In this document: positions 43,951 through 55,595 of the stretch, piece by piece
Layout: the number at the start of each line of letters is the position of its first letter
Position numbering within the stretch: position 1 is the stretch's first letter
Assembly: GCA_015039365.1 (NCBI GenBank)
Contig: WION01000009.1
Span: 620,001 to 684,000, forward strand
DNA length: 64,000 nucleotides
Source: Amanita rubescens
Lineage: Eukaryota > Basidiomycota > Agaricomycetes > Agaricales > Amanitaceae
Reading direction: 5' to 3'
Position numbers and translations under genes: made by a program
The notes under the pieces: generated by a model
The model's database searches: none
The model's input: only the letters and a program-made list of their open reading frames with translations
What the model was told of the DNA's origin: nothing

Positions 43951-45991
43951 TGAGTCCAGTACATTGTCAAAACCGGCCTTTGGTATTTGTACTTCAGCTG
44001 GTCCAACTGCTTTGAGACTCGATCCGGTGAAGCAGGCCCCTTCTGCTATATAGATGAGTCGAGTGGTTCCTTGTGAATTTCACAACCCACAATTCTATTG
44101 GCAGATGACATCGATCAGTGACTCTAGGCTGTTGATTAATGATGGAAGTGTTGAAGGGCGGGATTGGAAAGCCGACGCTTGCGATGACCGAGCTCGATTT
44201 AAACATCGCTATCTATCTGCAGCAATCTCTTTCTGGTCCAATACTCCATACCTCTTTTCTCTGGGTTGGTGCCAGGTGGTGGGTTTCGAATGGGTGGTCA
44301 TTACTAATAGTGGCTAATAGTAACAGCACGACATCCAGTGTTGGCACACTGCTCTGACTGACACTCAGGCATGCCAGTGCACATCCCTTAGCCGCTCAAA
44401 GGGGCTTCAGGTTCCGTCACAGCAGACCTAGAAAAGATAATTCATGATTATAAGTAAACAGCAACACGATGAAAGTATAAATGCCTTTCTTCGTCGTGAC
44501 ATTGGACATACGCACGTAGTCAGGATTTCGACTGACTTTGACTCAGAATTATGGAGACAGACATGGGACGACAGGGGGTTAATGTGCACGGTCAGGGTGA
44601 AAGATACATTACATTTACAGCTGACCACGCGCTATATGAGCGCCGCGGCAAGGTTAAGCCGCTTACAACTCGTATCGAAGATTCTAAATCCGGTGACGAG
44701 AAAAGTGGCCGGCAACTGCACTAGTGACCAAGTCCCCCGTATTTACACTTTCTGTCGCGCTCGCCTGCTCCCAATCTGACGCGTTCCTTTTCATCTGCTG
44801 CCCAGGTTTTGCCCGTTGTGTTGCCCCGGTACATGTCGCTTCTATTACCAACAACCTGCGCGGGGGAGGTGAGGATGCTTCTGAAGTAGGTGATTGAAGT
44901 GCTGGTTTCAGAGGTGTATCACACTGGCTGGAGTGGATCTTACCTACGGTCCACCTGCAAGTTCTTAGTCACTGCACCCACCGTGGGTGATCGCATCGTA
45001 CGCTGCCGGACTCATCCATCGAGTCTCATCGAGTCTCATCGATGGTCGACTCGAGGTGAGTGAAAGAAAATTCAGGAGCTAGACGTTCGTCGGCGGTCGC
45101 TCCCAGGGCATAGACTCTCGCTCACCCTTTGGAAAGCTGTTCGGCACTTAACCTACACGTCCCCTGCCATGTAAACTGCTGGAATCGACCCTGATACCCC
45201 TTTTGCGTCGGTAGGCTGTGTCATAGGAAGGTCACTGCTTCCCCACTGCGCCCCGTTGTTTGCTCTGCAAGGCTGTATCCCCGTACATTCCTATGACCGC
45301 CGGTTCGATGCTACCTAACTCTGCAACCTGCCAACCCACTTTTGTCTCTACTTGCCTGGTACATCCCACCCAGCTGCTCTCTTGGCCTCCCCCTCACCGT
45401 CTTCCACTCGCCTACTAGTAACTAGTCCGCACACTGAATAATATAAACCTTATAGACTCGTAAAATACTATATTTTCCTGCCAATGCAGTCAGTGCACAT
45501 GCCTGGGCCAAACTTAACCATGCTGGTGCACCTGTCTGCGCGCCCTCAGCGCAATTCCATCACATAGGGTGCCATGTGACCAGCGAACCAGGGTCATCCT
45601 CCGAGTCGGCAGCTCAGGCTGTTCTTCTGGCAACTCCAACACCCCAGGTCCTCATGTGGCATTGTGTGCGCACCTCAGTTTTCACCGGTGCACCAACCGG
45701 TGCACTCGAGGATTGGTGCACTTGGGCACAGCCATATCGGCGCACTTCCTGAAAATCAGTGCACTTGGACGCAGACAACCGATGCACTTATGATGGGGAC
45801 CGTCAAAATTGCATCCTATTCCGAGTTCGTATGAAAAGATACAGACGAAGGATAATAGGTCGAAGTCAAACATAAAGTTCGGGTGCGGAGAAACAAGTTA
45901 ACAACAGAAAGAACAACTTGAAGAACGTGTATGCACTGAGACAAGATAAAGGGAAATGAAATTAGAAGGACGCCTGCCGCACCGCATATCA
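43951..45991. other. Region between the two membrane-protein copies
   Basis: 2.0 kb. The left part, to about 44540, is the 5' flank and possible 5' exons of copy A and is matched at 47030-47460. The middle (about 44780-45780) shows no recognisable gene; it contains a triple CGAGTCTCAT-like repeat near 45020-45045. Confidence 0.45.
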
Positions 45992-47027
45992 TCAGGAGGC
46001 GACTTTTTCCGATGGAATAGCACGTTCAATAGTAGACTCACTGATGAATGTAGGCAGTTCAGGTTTAGGTGTAGCCCTATTTTGCGCTACCCTTATCAAT
46101 ATGAGGTTATAAGCGATTAATGAAGTGGGAAAACTCTGGACGCAGAAGTGAGATACGGTCCCCAGCAGCATTTGATTCATTGATAACATACAATAGCATG
46201 CGTTATCCAGAGCACAGAATCGGGACTAAAAATCATCGCGCAAAAGGTGGCAATGTTCGTAAGGGTGTACAATAAACCCGATTCGACGATAACGCGAATT
46301 ACAAAACGGGCCAGGCATGGAGACAAAGTATTTCTCCAGATTTTCAATATAATAGCAACTTCATTACGGATTAGTATCATGGAATGCAGAGTAATCGCCT
46401 CACGTACATGTCGCATATATGTTTATGACGGTGGAACTGGCAAAAAACTGCCCCAACTCAAATATATCACGTCGATCAATAAGGCTTCCATGGACAGTGG
46501 CGTTCAAATATGTCACCTCGAGAAGACTTGATATGTTGTATAGCATTAGGAGGAGGGGAAGGAGCGCGACACGCCACAATCTATCGTAAATCACCCAACA
46601 ACGGAAGATCTGTTGCAGTACGATGAATAGCAGGCTATTTAATTTGTTTATTCACAAACCAAGACGCCGTCAATTATAATTGGCGTCAACATTTCTATAA
46701 AATACTGAAGAGAGTTCAATTTGACGATGTCAATTGATTTTTTGAGTTACGTACATTGATAACACGTGGAATATGCAGCACGCCACTGTAACCTTCAGAA
46801 ACGAGTAAAGTAGTTTGCAAAACGAGGCTGAAGTCTGTCACTGCGAAAGCAGAGAAGATGATAGTAATGATCAAGGAGGGCCAATGAACCCCCTTGCGCA
46901 GCGTCCTGCCGTCGTCTGAAAAGACAAGCCATCGTAGGCATACGAGGAACGTGGCAAAAAACACGCCCGTTACGAGTGCCTGCGTAGTCGTCGCAATGAT
47001 AGATACTTCAACGACGGATGACAGCAT
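45992..47027 (-). CDS. Polytopic membrane protein, copy B
   Basis: Paralogue of the gene at 42906-43950, with the same exon order and intron positions. Segments: QALVTGVFFATFLVCLRWLV, HWPSLIITIIFSAFAVTDFS, RVALLPLLLMLYNISSLLEV, FASSTVINIYAT, AIILKIWRNTLSP, VIVESGLLYTLTNIATFCAM, SFPTSLIAYNLILIRVAQNR. Compared with copy A it lacks about five residues in the loop after the YLNATV motif. The two copies are alike through flanks and introns, so the duplication is fairly recent. No stop or frameshift was found, but exon borders rest on comparison of the two copies. Confidence 0.66.
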
Positions 47028-48045
47028 TGAGTCCAGTACATTGTCAAAGCCTGCCTTCGGTATTTGTACTGCAACTGGTCGATCCGTGCGCTAGACTCGA
47101 ACCAGAAATTCTTCTCCGCCCGAGAACTGGCCCGAACATCGGATTAGGGCCAGGGATACCAGGGGCGGTATTGGAAAGTTGACAACCTTGAAACGTTCAA
47201 CTTGACGCTTGCGATAATATCGAGATTCGAGCTCGATCTAAACATCGCTATTGCACACCCCTTGGCCGCTTGAGACAAGGGCTTCACAGCATCTAACCTG
47301 AATGTGTTCATTCTTATATGCATAACTCTTAGGCGCCTAGAAACAAGGGCTTCGGCGTCCGTCACAGCATCTGACCTAGAAAAGATTTTAAAGAGCAACC
47401 AAAAGTACGGTGAAAGTATAATCTCTGAACGAGTCGAATTGGACATACGCGGTGCGTAGTCAAGGCTTCAAGAGTACTAAGCGTAAGCCTGGGATGAGTG
47501 CGAAAGCTGGAATCTGCCCTGACCGCTTGCAACAGAGATAATGAGCGTCTAAGTGTCGTTTATAGTATTTGGATGCGTGTTACCTGGGTCTCTCCACCCC
47601 GGGCACGGTTCCCTATGTATTTATCATACATCCTCATACATCTCTCACTCAACTCGGCTTCGGCCCGTCTTATCATTCCGTTCTCGGGCAAGAGACGGCA
47701 CCTGTACATGTTTTGGATGTCAATGTTCCTGATACCGACGCTAACGTCAAATGCTGGCAGCGTCCCGGTAACTCGAGACACTTTTGGAAACGAATGAACG
47801 TGACGACGATGAAATAAAGGCTCGAGCCCAGACGAAGCATTCAAGCAAAGAGTGAGATGCATGAGGAAGCAACCAAAAAAGTCGTCACGAAGAAGGAGAG
47901 AAGGGTCTGATAGAAAAAATAAAACGCGTTCGGGTGAGCACCAATAGAAACGACGAAGCTGCCTAATCGGGAGAGGTAATCCGCGTCATCTTCGGTCAGA
48001 ATCTGAGTTTGATTTTTATATAGCTCAACACTACAATCCTGTAAT
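47028..48045. other. Intergenic stretch
   Basis: About 1.0 kb. To about 47460 it is the duplicated flank of copy B. Overlapping open frames of up to 100 codons on both strands at 47500-47860 have no recognisable domain. Confidence 0.4.
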
Positions 48046-48171
48046 TGCCCCATGGCTGAGTTGGTTACAGCGTCCGACTGTTATGGCCTGGTGCACTATG
48101 CACAGTGTTCATTGTGCATAATGTACCACGAGTTAATCGGAAGGTCGTGAGTTCGAGCCTCACTGGGGCAG
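48046..48171 (+). tRNA. tRNA-Asn (anticodon GTT) with a 52-nt intron
   Basis: The acceptor stem TGCCCCA pairs with TGGGGCA. The D arm is GCTG..CAGC, the anticodon stem TCCGA/TCGGA, and the loop CTGTTAA has GTT at 34-36. The T arm is GTGAG-TTCGAGC-CTCAC and the discriminator base G. The intron occupies 48084-48135, after position 37, the canonical place. A and B box promoters are intact (TGGCTGAGTTGG; GTTCGAGCC). Confidence 0.92.
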
Positions 48172-48180
48172 CTTTTTTTC
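48172..48180 (+). terminator. RNA polymerase III terminator
   Basis: A run of T residues directly follows the tRNA 3' end. Confidence 0.75.
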
Positions 48181-48380
48181 TCTCCACTTCCCAGCATGTA
48201 GCCATGGTATACCACCAGCCTCGCGTCGAGATAAATTGTATATTATCTCCTTGTCCTAGCATAGAATTCGTAATATACAATAAAGCAAACAAGACCAACA
48301 CGAGAAAGCCAAAAGGGTGAGATTTTTGTAATAATACCTTTAAAACATTTAGTACAGATATGTCCATGTCACGACGTGCA

Positions 48381-51300
48381 TCATAATCTCCACGACGCTG
48401 ACGTTCTCAGATCCGGCGAATCCGGCGGCGATTGCGATTGAGGTATGAATCCAACAGCTGGAGGCGGAGGTCCCGTCAACGATCCAGGGAGATACAAAGG
48501 CACAGTCGGGATCAGCTCAAAAACGTTCTGCGCAACAGCCTTCCTGTTATTCCCCACCATCGTTAGCTCCGTGTTCGTCATCACCGCGTGGACCTGAGGG
48601 TCCTCCACGCTGTCGCTATTCCGCCCGTCCACCGGCGTTGCAGAGACGTTCGAGCCGATTCCTCGTCCATCCCAGATGCATCTGATCTCGTTTCCAGATA
48701 TGATTTGGGCCAGTCTTCCAGTTTCTATGTGTCGGATCTCGATGAATCGGCTGTCGAAGAGTAGGATATACGGCGAGTGGAGCGCCACTCGTTCGGCAGT
48801 GCCTTCCCAGTCTATTGTACCCGCCGACCGGCTTGGGTCACCGTGCTTATCGACGTAGACTCCAAATTCTGGAGATGAATGATGAGAAGAATGACGTTGC
48901 GAGTGGGAAAAAAGGCGTACCATCATAACACAGCAGGAATTCATCTTCAGCTGAGCGGAACATCCCCTTTGGACGAGCGGATTCACAGCGTCTGGCAAGC
49001 TGTGCCAGTCGAGGATCCTCTCGCTGTGGAATAGTGACACTGTCGAAACTAGGTATCTTTCAGTCGAATGCTCGACGTCAGCAGTAGAAAATACTCTTAC
49101 TTGTGCAAGTCCATGATCTCGAAACCTTTGGCGCAAAGTATGGCCACTCTTGCCTTGAGGAATATGAGATCAAATGCTTCCGACGGTAGGAAGAAGTCTC
49201 TATAGATCCGGAACCACTCTGATTTGGCGGAACGTAGACCCAGACGTGATGACAGGCCAATGGGTGCTCTGACGTTCTGATTTATCTTTTCTCCCACGGG
49301 CTCTAGAACACGGAAGATGCTATCCAGCTTCAGAAAGAAATAGTATTAGAGAATGAAACGAGTTAATTCGAATCGAACGTACCCCTTTTTTCTTCATGTA
49401 AACGACCAGAGTCCGATTGTGTAGAGTTCCTACACGGAAGAAGTGGACGTCCTTGGAACCATTCAATTTCTGAGGCACTTGTGAAGCGGGCGAAGCATGC
49501 GATGAACTCGGCACGAGAGCTTCAATATGGTATGCAAAAAGAGACTATAAAAAGCTTTGAGTATGACTTGGCAACCAAGTCGTAAAACTTTACCTTGTCA
49601 GCCAGGACAAGGAAGATCCCAAACTCTTCCAGCATAGCACACTGTGTCACCATCTTCAAATGCAAAACACGACGCAACGCTAGATGTGGGATCAAAAAAA
49701 AACTCTTCTAGACAAGTTTAAAAAACTTGCATTTAGGATCATGTCTAAAGCCGATCCAGACGCCTTCTGCACATCCAATTGCGACCAACGCACGCCTATC
49801 AGAGGTAGCTTTCGACCCGAGTCAGCTGACGAAGGTCAAGTATACTCCAAGAACTTACTAAATGGCACCGAGCAAGTCACCTTCCCAGTAAACATGTCCT
49901 GGTTCCAGGACTGCTGCTGCGCGCCAATGAAAGACGGAATAAGGAACGTATCCGCGCTGAGCGTCTCAATCTCGAACACCTTGTTCGAGTCCTGCACGAC
50001 TCTTCGCAAAACAAGCGCTTCGTCCAGCTTGGTTTTCCATTCCAGCCGCGCTTGCTGCGATTCAGCGTAGAGAAGATAAGCACCACCCATTCTGCCGTTA
50101 TGATGCAGTGTCACGGGATATACTGATCGAGAGTCGTTGGGTGTCTCCGGGGATGCACCAGGCGTATTAGGCGCCACAGCTTCTCCTCCATGCCCGCCCC
50201 GAAGACCGCGTAGCAACCCTGCACCTCTTTGAGTAGGGGGGTCGTTGTAATTGACCAAGGTCAGCAGATCAAGTGGAATAGGCTGCGAAAGGAGATCAAC
50301 CGTTATTTATGGGTCATAGCAAAGCGAGAGAGAAACGTACTCGTCTATTGACGATATATTTCGTCACGCCATCACGTTCCTTTATTTTCGTCATTACCAC
50401 TGCGTGCACAATTCAGTATAATGACGCGCACAGGATACGATTATACTCACGATAATTGTCGAATAATAAGACAAAGAGTTCACTCCATCCACTCCATTCC
50501 AGACCACTCTCAGGTTGTCGGAGTAGCTTGCCGGAGTAAAGCAAGGAACGGTTCTCGTCCAGGAGATCCAGATCCTGAAAGATCAGGTCAAGAAACGTCC
50601 AGGTCGGTACATATCCACAACTTACAATGACTTCTCCGTTTTTGAAGACTAGATTCGAGTTGTATCGCCAAAGCTCCACTTTTTGTTTGGCTGATGTGAC
50701 ACCGGGTTCAGTGTCCTTGCCCAGAGCTTTGATAACGTCGATGACATTTGGAATCGATTCCAGGTCTTCATGCCCCTCCGGTGACTCTTCCATGATACCT
50801 CTCAACAGCAATTCATACCGCAGCAAGCGAGGTATAGGCCTGTTGATGAAGTTCTTCATATCAAGTCGGTGTGCGTCTGGATGACGAGTACAGCTCTGCA
50901 AAGTATGTAGACAACGTTCGGCAGGTCAATAATTTGTCCACATACCTCGACAAATGCCTTGAAAGTCGGGTTATTCGCCATCTCATCGTCTATTCGGTAT
51001 GCCGCAATCGGATAGTTTGGAACATATTCCATATAGGCTTCTCTAAAATGCAACGCCGTGTCGAACACGGCAGCAGTTATACTCCGGATATTAGGATGTT
51101 GTTCACGCTGGGTCTCGTGGAATTTCTCAACAAGCTTGGCGTGGTGTTCATATAGCTCGCGATAGTTGTGGAAAACGTCTTGAATAAATTGTTCAAGTTT
51201 TTGTTGTGGAAGGATAGGCGGGTCAGCTTCGCGTAGTGGTTTGATGTACATCTAATAAACGCGTAAGCATGAATCATTCCCCCTTAGACGGTTCACATAC

Positions 51301-54070
51301 AGCCTCGATGTTTTCCAAATCCTTAACATAAGCCATTTCACCTTTGATCAATTCAAAGATGATGCTTTCGACGTGCATCAGCATCCAAAAAAATGTTTTA
51401 AAGGGCTGGATGCCAAACTCACGCTTGGCGCTTGGCGTCTTTCTTTGCGAACGTTTGCCTGACCTCTGGAGAGACTAGATCATGCCATTCCCACTTCCCT
51501 GGTACACCTTTGCCCATGGCCGTCTGGAACGTCCGTAGCTGCGCAATAGATTGCAGACTCTTGAACGCTTCGATGGCCTCCCCCAAAAATTCTGCATCAG
51601 GGTTATCCTTTTCCGTCTCGCTCTGTATAGCTTCCAACAGAACAGGGTATTTATTAAGATGTTCTGATGGTCTATTCAAAAAGTGCTTCAGGTCAAATGA
51701 AATAGACTCTTCTTCACGAGCCGTTTGTCGTTCACAATGCTGTTGTCCGAACATCTTAACTTCCAAAGCTTTGATCAAGGAGAAGCGATACTCACCTCGA
51801 GGAATACTTTGAGCTCTACATTGTTATCCATCTCCTCCTTCAATCTCTTTTCAGCTATAGGGTGATGGCCAAGATAATCTGGGTAGGCAAGCCTAAATTC
51901 CGTTGCTGCGCCTAAAAAGACGTCTCCGATCTTCTGAATGATCGGTGCGTGTTCTCTCTGTCGGACATACATCACTTCGAGCAGCCGCCTATTGCATTCC
52001 CGAAGATCAAGAATATTTCCAAAGACATCGTCAATAAATCGGTCCAAGTCTTCCGAGCGTACGACAGGAGGATTAGCCGTGATCAGTGGTTTGATAAACG
52101 CCGATTCGACGGTGTTGAGATCTTCTATATACTGTTCTTCTCTTGAGATAATGCTATGGATGATACTAAGAAACAAAATCGAGTGAGCATATTGTTGCGA
52201 CAAGGCCATTTTTGGCTTACTCTTGGCGGTTCTTTTCGCTTTCGGGCAAGGACTTGAGAACTTCTGGGTCAACCATTGCGCTCCAAGATTCTGCTTTTGT
52301 AGAAGGTCCTTCTGTCGGTGATGGTAAAGGACCCGTCATGGAATTTTTCTGGAGTCGCGTCAAAATATGATACCACGAGAGAGATGCAGCTCAAACGAAC
52401 CATGCGAGGACATCCATATGAATAGCACATGCCGCCTTCACCGCACATCGGCGCATAACATCTGGTCAACATGGTGATAACACCGGTCGGGAGCTCTTCT
52501 CTTTCCGTGACTGCATCTGAAGAACCTTCTTGATCATCCAAAAACATATAGACATCTTCGACGTTGTCCTGTAACACGCGATTTCCCCATTCAACTTCGT
52601 AGAAGAAAAGCTGGCTCTGCAAGCTCCTCGCTACATGTAACGCCGCGCGTCTATCGTTCGTCGACATTCCGTGATTGATTGCGAGTTCGCGCTGGATTAT
52701 AGATTGTATCGTCGACTGGGTACAGAAATTCAAATCAAGCAAAAAATTGACGCGGTCGTACTCACCACTATATCCTTGCCGGTGAACGCCCGAGAATACG
52801 GAATACTGCCCTTTACATGCGTTCCGCGCGGAACCCTGTCACGTAACTGAACCGCCATATGTGACAACATGGCGAAATTGATGAAGCGGGTCTCGTCGTC
52901 TTCGTCTTCGTCTTCCCAGTAATCATCCTCTGCAGTTTCGTACTGTTGGCTGTGAGTAAAATCGCGAATATTGGTTAAAACGTCCGTGGGGCGTCTGAAG
53001 GGGATATTGTCTTCTGAGAAGACAAACGTGTCATTCTGTAATCCAGGAGGCGGCGGTTGGGGTATCAAGGGCGTATCGAAACCATGTGGTGTATTTGAAC
53101 TTGAAGACACGGTTCGATTCCCTGCGTATTGCTGATAGAGAGACTGCGAAGACTCGGACACGTCATGGTCTACATAGACTGTTTACTTGGTTAGTCGCGG
53201 AGGGGCGCGATATCCGGACGAAAAACGCACGTCCTGCTCGACGGTCTGCATAACCCAACGCGGCACCATCGCCGTCTCCTACGCTTTCATGGCTTGGCTG
53301 GTGTGACAAGGTGCGAGATAATCCTACGACAGCTGGGGGTGTTGGGGGCGTAGTTGGATAACCATAGTTATCTCCGTATCCAAAAGCGTTCCCGTTTGTA
53401 GGAGCTGTTCTATATTCCGCCGCGTGAGGATCTGTATGGTTGGAGGGTTGTCGTATCATGGAATCGTAATTTTGCGATTGAATGGAAGAGAGGGAATCTC
53501 TGTCCGAGTACGGGCTAAACGCCTGCACTGGAGCTTGGGGGAGCTTCCTGCCGCTTCCTGATGTTACTCTTCTGAACATGTCGCCTGAGCTTGATGTTGA
53601 GGCATAAGAGTCGGTACTGTAGTGACCGGGACGCGAAATTTCTTGGTATGGATCTGTTTCGGGGATAGAATAAGCGGATGGGGAGGTTGCTAGGGTGTGA
53701 GGAGATGTAGGAGTTGGTGGCAACCGGCGGATCTGACCCGTGCTGCGCGCGGATGATGGAGGAGTGGGTACAGAACTAGTGGAGGGCGCGACTATAAGAG
53801 AGTGTAAGAGTGAGGCGGTATAGAATATATTGAAAGTAATAACGCACGAGAACGAGCGCTGACCGGAGAGACGGGAGTTGTTGAGGATTGAGGAGGAGGA
53901 GGCTGATAATCTGGTTCTGTGCCATAGACGCTGTAAATGTTGTCGAGGTCGTCCTGGGCGCTAGAAGGAGCTCCTGGCTCTTCTGAGAAACCAGCCCAAA
54001 CTTCATTGTAAAGTTTTTGAAGATCCTCGTCTACTGAGGGGGTAGGTCGATGACCGATAGCTGCGGACAT
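48381..54070 (-). CDS. ROM2: Rom2-like Rho guanine nucleotide exchange factor (DEP-DH-DH-PH-CNH)
   Basis: A large multi-exon gene. The start at 54070 gives MSAAIGHRPTPSVDEDLQK. A long Pro/Ser/Tyr-rich leader is followed by a DEP domain (SIIQRELAINHGMSTNDRRA, VARSLQSQLFFYEVEWGNRV). The first DH domain is at about 52150-51420 (VFGNILDLRECNRRLLEVMY, HFLNRPSEHLNKYPVLLEAI) and a second complete DH at about 51330-50760 (VFHNYRELYEHHAKLVEK, FINRPIPRLLRYELLLRGIM). Then come a PH part (SLLYSGKLLRQ, WSELFVLLFDNY) and a C-terminal CNH domain (VWIGFRH, LEEFGIFLVLADK, EFGVYVDKHG), ending at 48381. Rom2 activates Rho1 for cell-wall integrity; assigned here by architecture. It shares a 34-bp gap with the divergent UBX gene. 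Confidence 0.88.
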
Positions 54071-54104
54071 GAGAGAGAGAGCTTTGGTGTGACTCGCGCA
54101 CTTC
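54071..54104. promoter_or_regulatory. Compact bidirectional promoter region
   Basis: Only 34 bp separate the start codons of the Rho exchange factor (minus, 54070) and the UBX gene (plus, 54105). Core promoter elements of each gene must lie in the other gene's transcribed region. It contains a GAGAGAGAG run. Confidence 0.6.
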
Positions 54105-55450
54105 ATGGCTTCTGACCGCGACTCCCTCATTGCAATGGGCTTTGACCCAGCCAGCGTTGACTGTGCGCTCTTCTCCCTTTCTTCATCTTATCTGTCTCAT
54201 CTATCTAGCCGCCCTCAACGCTACTAATAACCGAGGTCTCCAACCTGCCATCGACTATCTCTTGCAAGAACATCATTCTGATCAAGTCTCTGATGTCCCT
54301 GCAGAAGATGATCAGCTCCTCGACCTCACCGCCGTAGAGGCAAAGGTAATTGTTCCTTTATCGCTCTGCCGAACCCACTCATCACTTCCTCGTCTAGAGC
54401 ATCAAATGTTCCGAGTGCGGCAAAGTGTTCAAGAACACGGCACTGGCCAATTTCCATGCCGAGAAGAGTGGCCACGATCAATTCGAAGAGTCCACGGAAG
54501 AGGTCATTGCACTCCCAGCTCAGTCCCTATATTTCCTACTCAACCTTGTCCCCGTAGCTAAAACCTTTGACGGAGGAAGAAAAGGCACAGAAGCTTGTTG
54601 AGCTGCGCGACAAAATGGCTCAGAAGAAGGCTCAGAAAGCTGTAGAAGAAGCAAAGGAGAACCAGGCCAACGAGACGCTCAGACGGAAAGCAGGAAAGGT
54701 ATCAAATGTCCCAAGGAGCCCATCACCCATCTCACACAGCACAGGACATGAATAAGATCAAAGAGGAGCTTAAAGTGAAACAGGCGATGCAAGAAGCGGA
54801 GGCCAAAAAGCGAGGTATCATCGTTAATATACGCTTATTACCTATACTTATATCGTAACCTTACAGAGAAGATCGAAGATGCCCGTGCGCGAGCCGCAGT
54901 CAAAGCACAGATCGAAGCAGACAAAAAGGCGCGGGCGGAGAAAGCAGCCCGGGAAAAAGCTCTTCGTGAAGGGCAATCGATCCCGATGAGTGGTGCACCC
55001 CAGACCACACCAGCTGCCGCTGCCGTCGCAGTACAGAGTGGTTCAAGCAAAGAATTTAAAGAGACTCGACTACAAATACGTTTGGCTTCCGGCGGCCAAC
55101 CGTTCACAACCTACACTGCCAAGCGAATCACGTATGTACATCGTTATATCTTGATTATTTATAATTGAAAGGCGGTGCAGCTCTCAGTGCCATCGCAGAG
55201 TATCTGGCAGCCCAGACTCTTACCATAGATGTTGAAACTGTAACGTTCACTCAGACATTCCCGAGGTAAGCCAAGTCTAAACCCCGATGAAAAAGATTGT
55301 TTGATTGATATGTGATAGAAAAACATTCACGCGCGCTGATTTTTCCAAATCTCTCAAGGAGCTCGGCCTGACTCCGTCAGCAGTACGTGCACCGCTGTCC
55401 CGCTACTCGTAGCCTAACATTTGTTCTAATAGGTTCTCCTCGCTTCATGA
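54105..55450 (+). CDS. UBA-UBX domain protein (UBXN1/SAKS1-like)
   Basis: The start at 54105 gives MASDRDSLIAMGFDPASVD. Exon 1 ends at 54162, and an intron leads to ALNATNNRGLQPAIDYLLQE, completing a UBA domain that binds ubiquitin. Next is a C2H2-like motif (CSECGKVFKNTALANFHAEK), then a charged coiled coil (LTEEEKAQKLVELRDKMAQK; KIEDARARAAVKAQIEADKK) and a C-terminal UBX domain split by introns (RLQIRLASGGQPFTTT; ALSAIAEYLAAQTLTID; FTRADFSKSLKELGLTPSAV), ending at 55450. UBX domains bind Cdc48/p97, so it probably links ubiquitinated proteins to Cdc48. Confidence 0.87.
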
Positions 55451-55595
55451 GCCCGAAAATGTAGCATAGAATTGTAACTGTACGATATTACGATGATGTA
55501 TTGCACACGTCCCGATAAATCAATATATGAGTGTCGTCGTGCATCACGTCAAAAAAGACCGAATTTATTGGTCTGACTACGGGAGACTAGATAAA

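Noticed and set aside
44780..45780. Possible retroelement in the spacer between the duplicated membrane genes
   Set aside because: No long terminal repeats, reverse transcriptase motifs or target duplications could be seen.
47560..47862. 100-codon minus-strand and 99-codon plus-strand frames
   Set aside because: They overlap each other, have no domain and no splice partners; probably chance.
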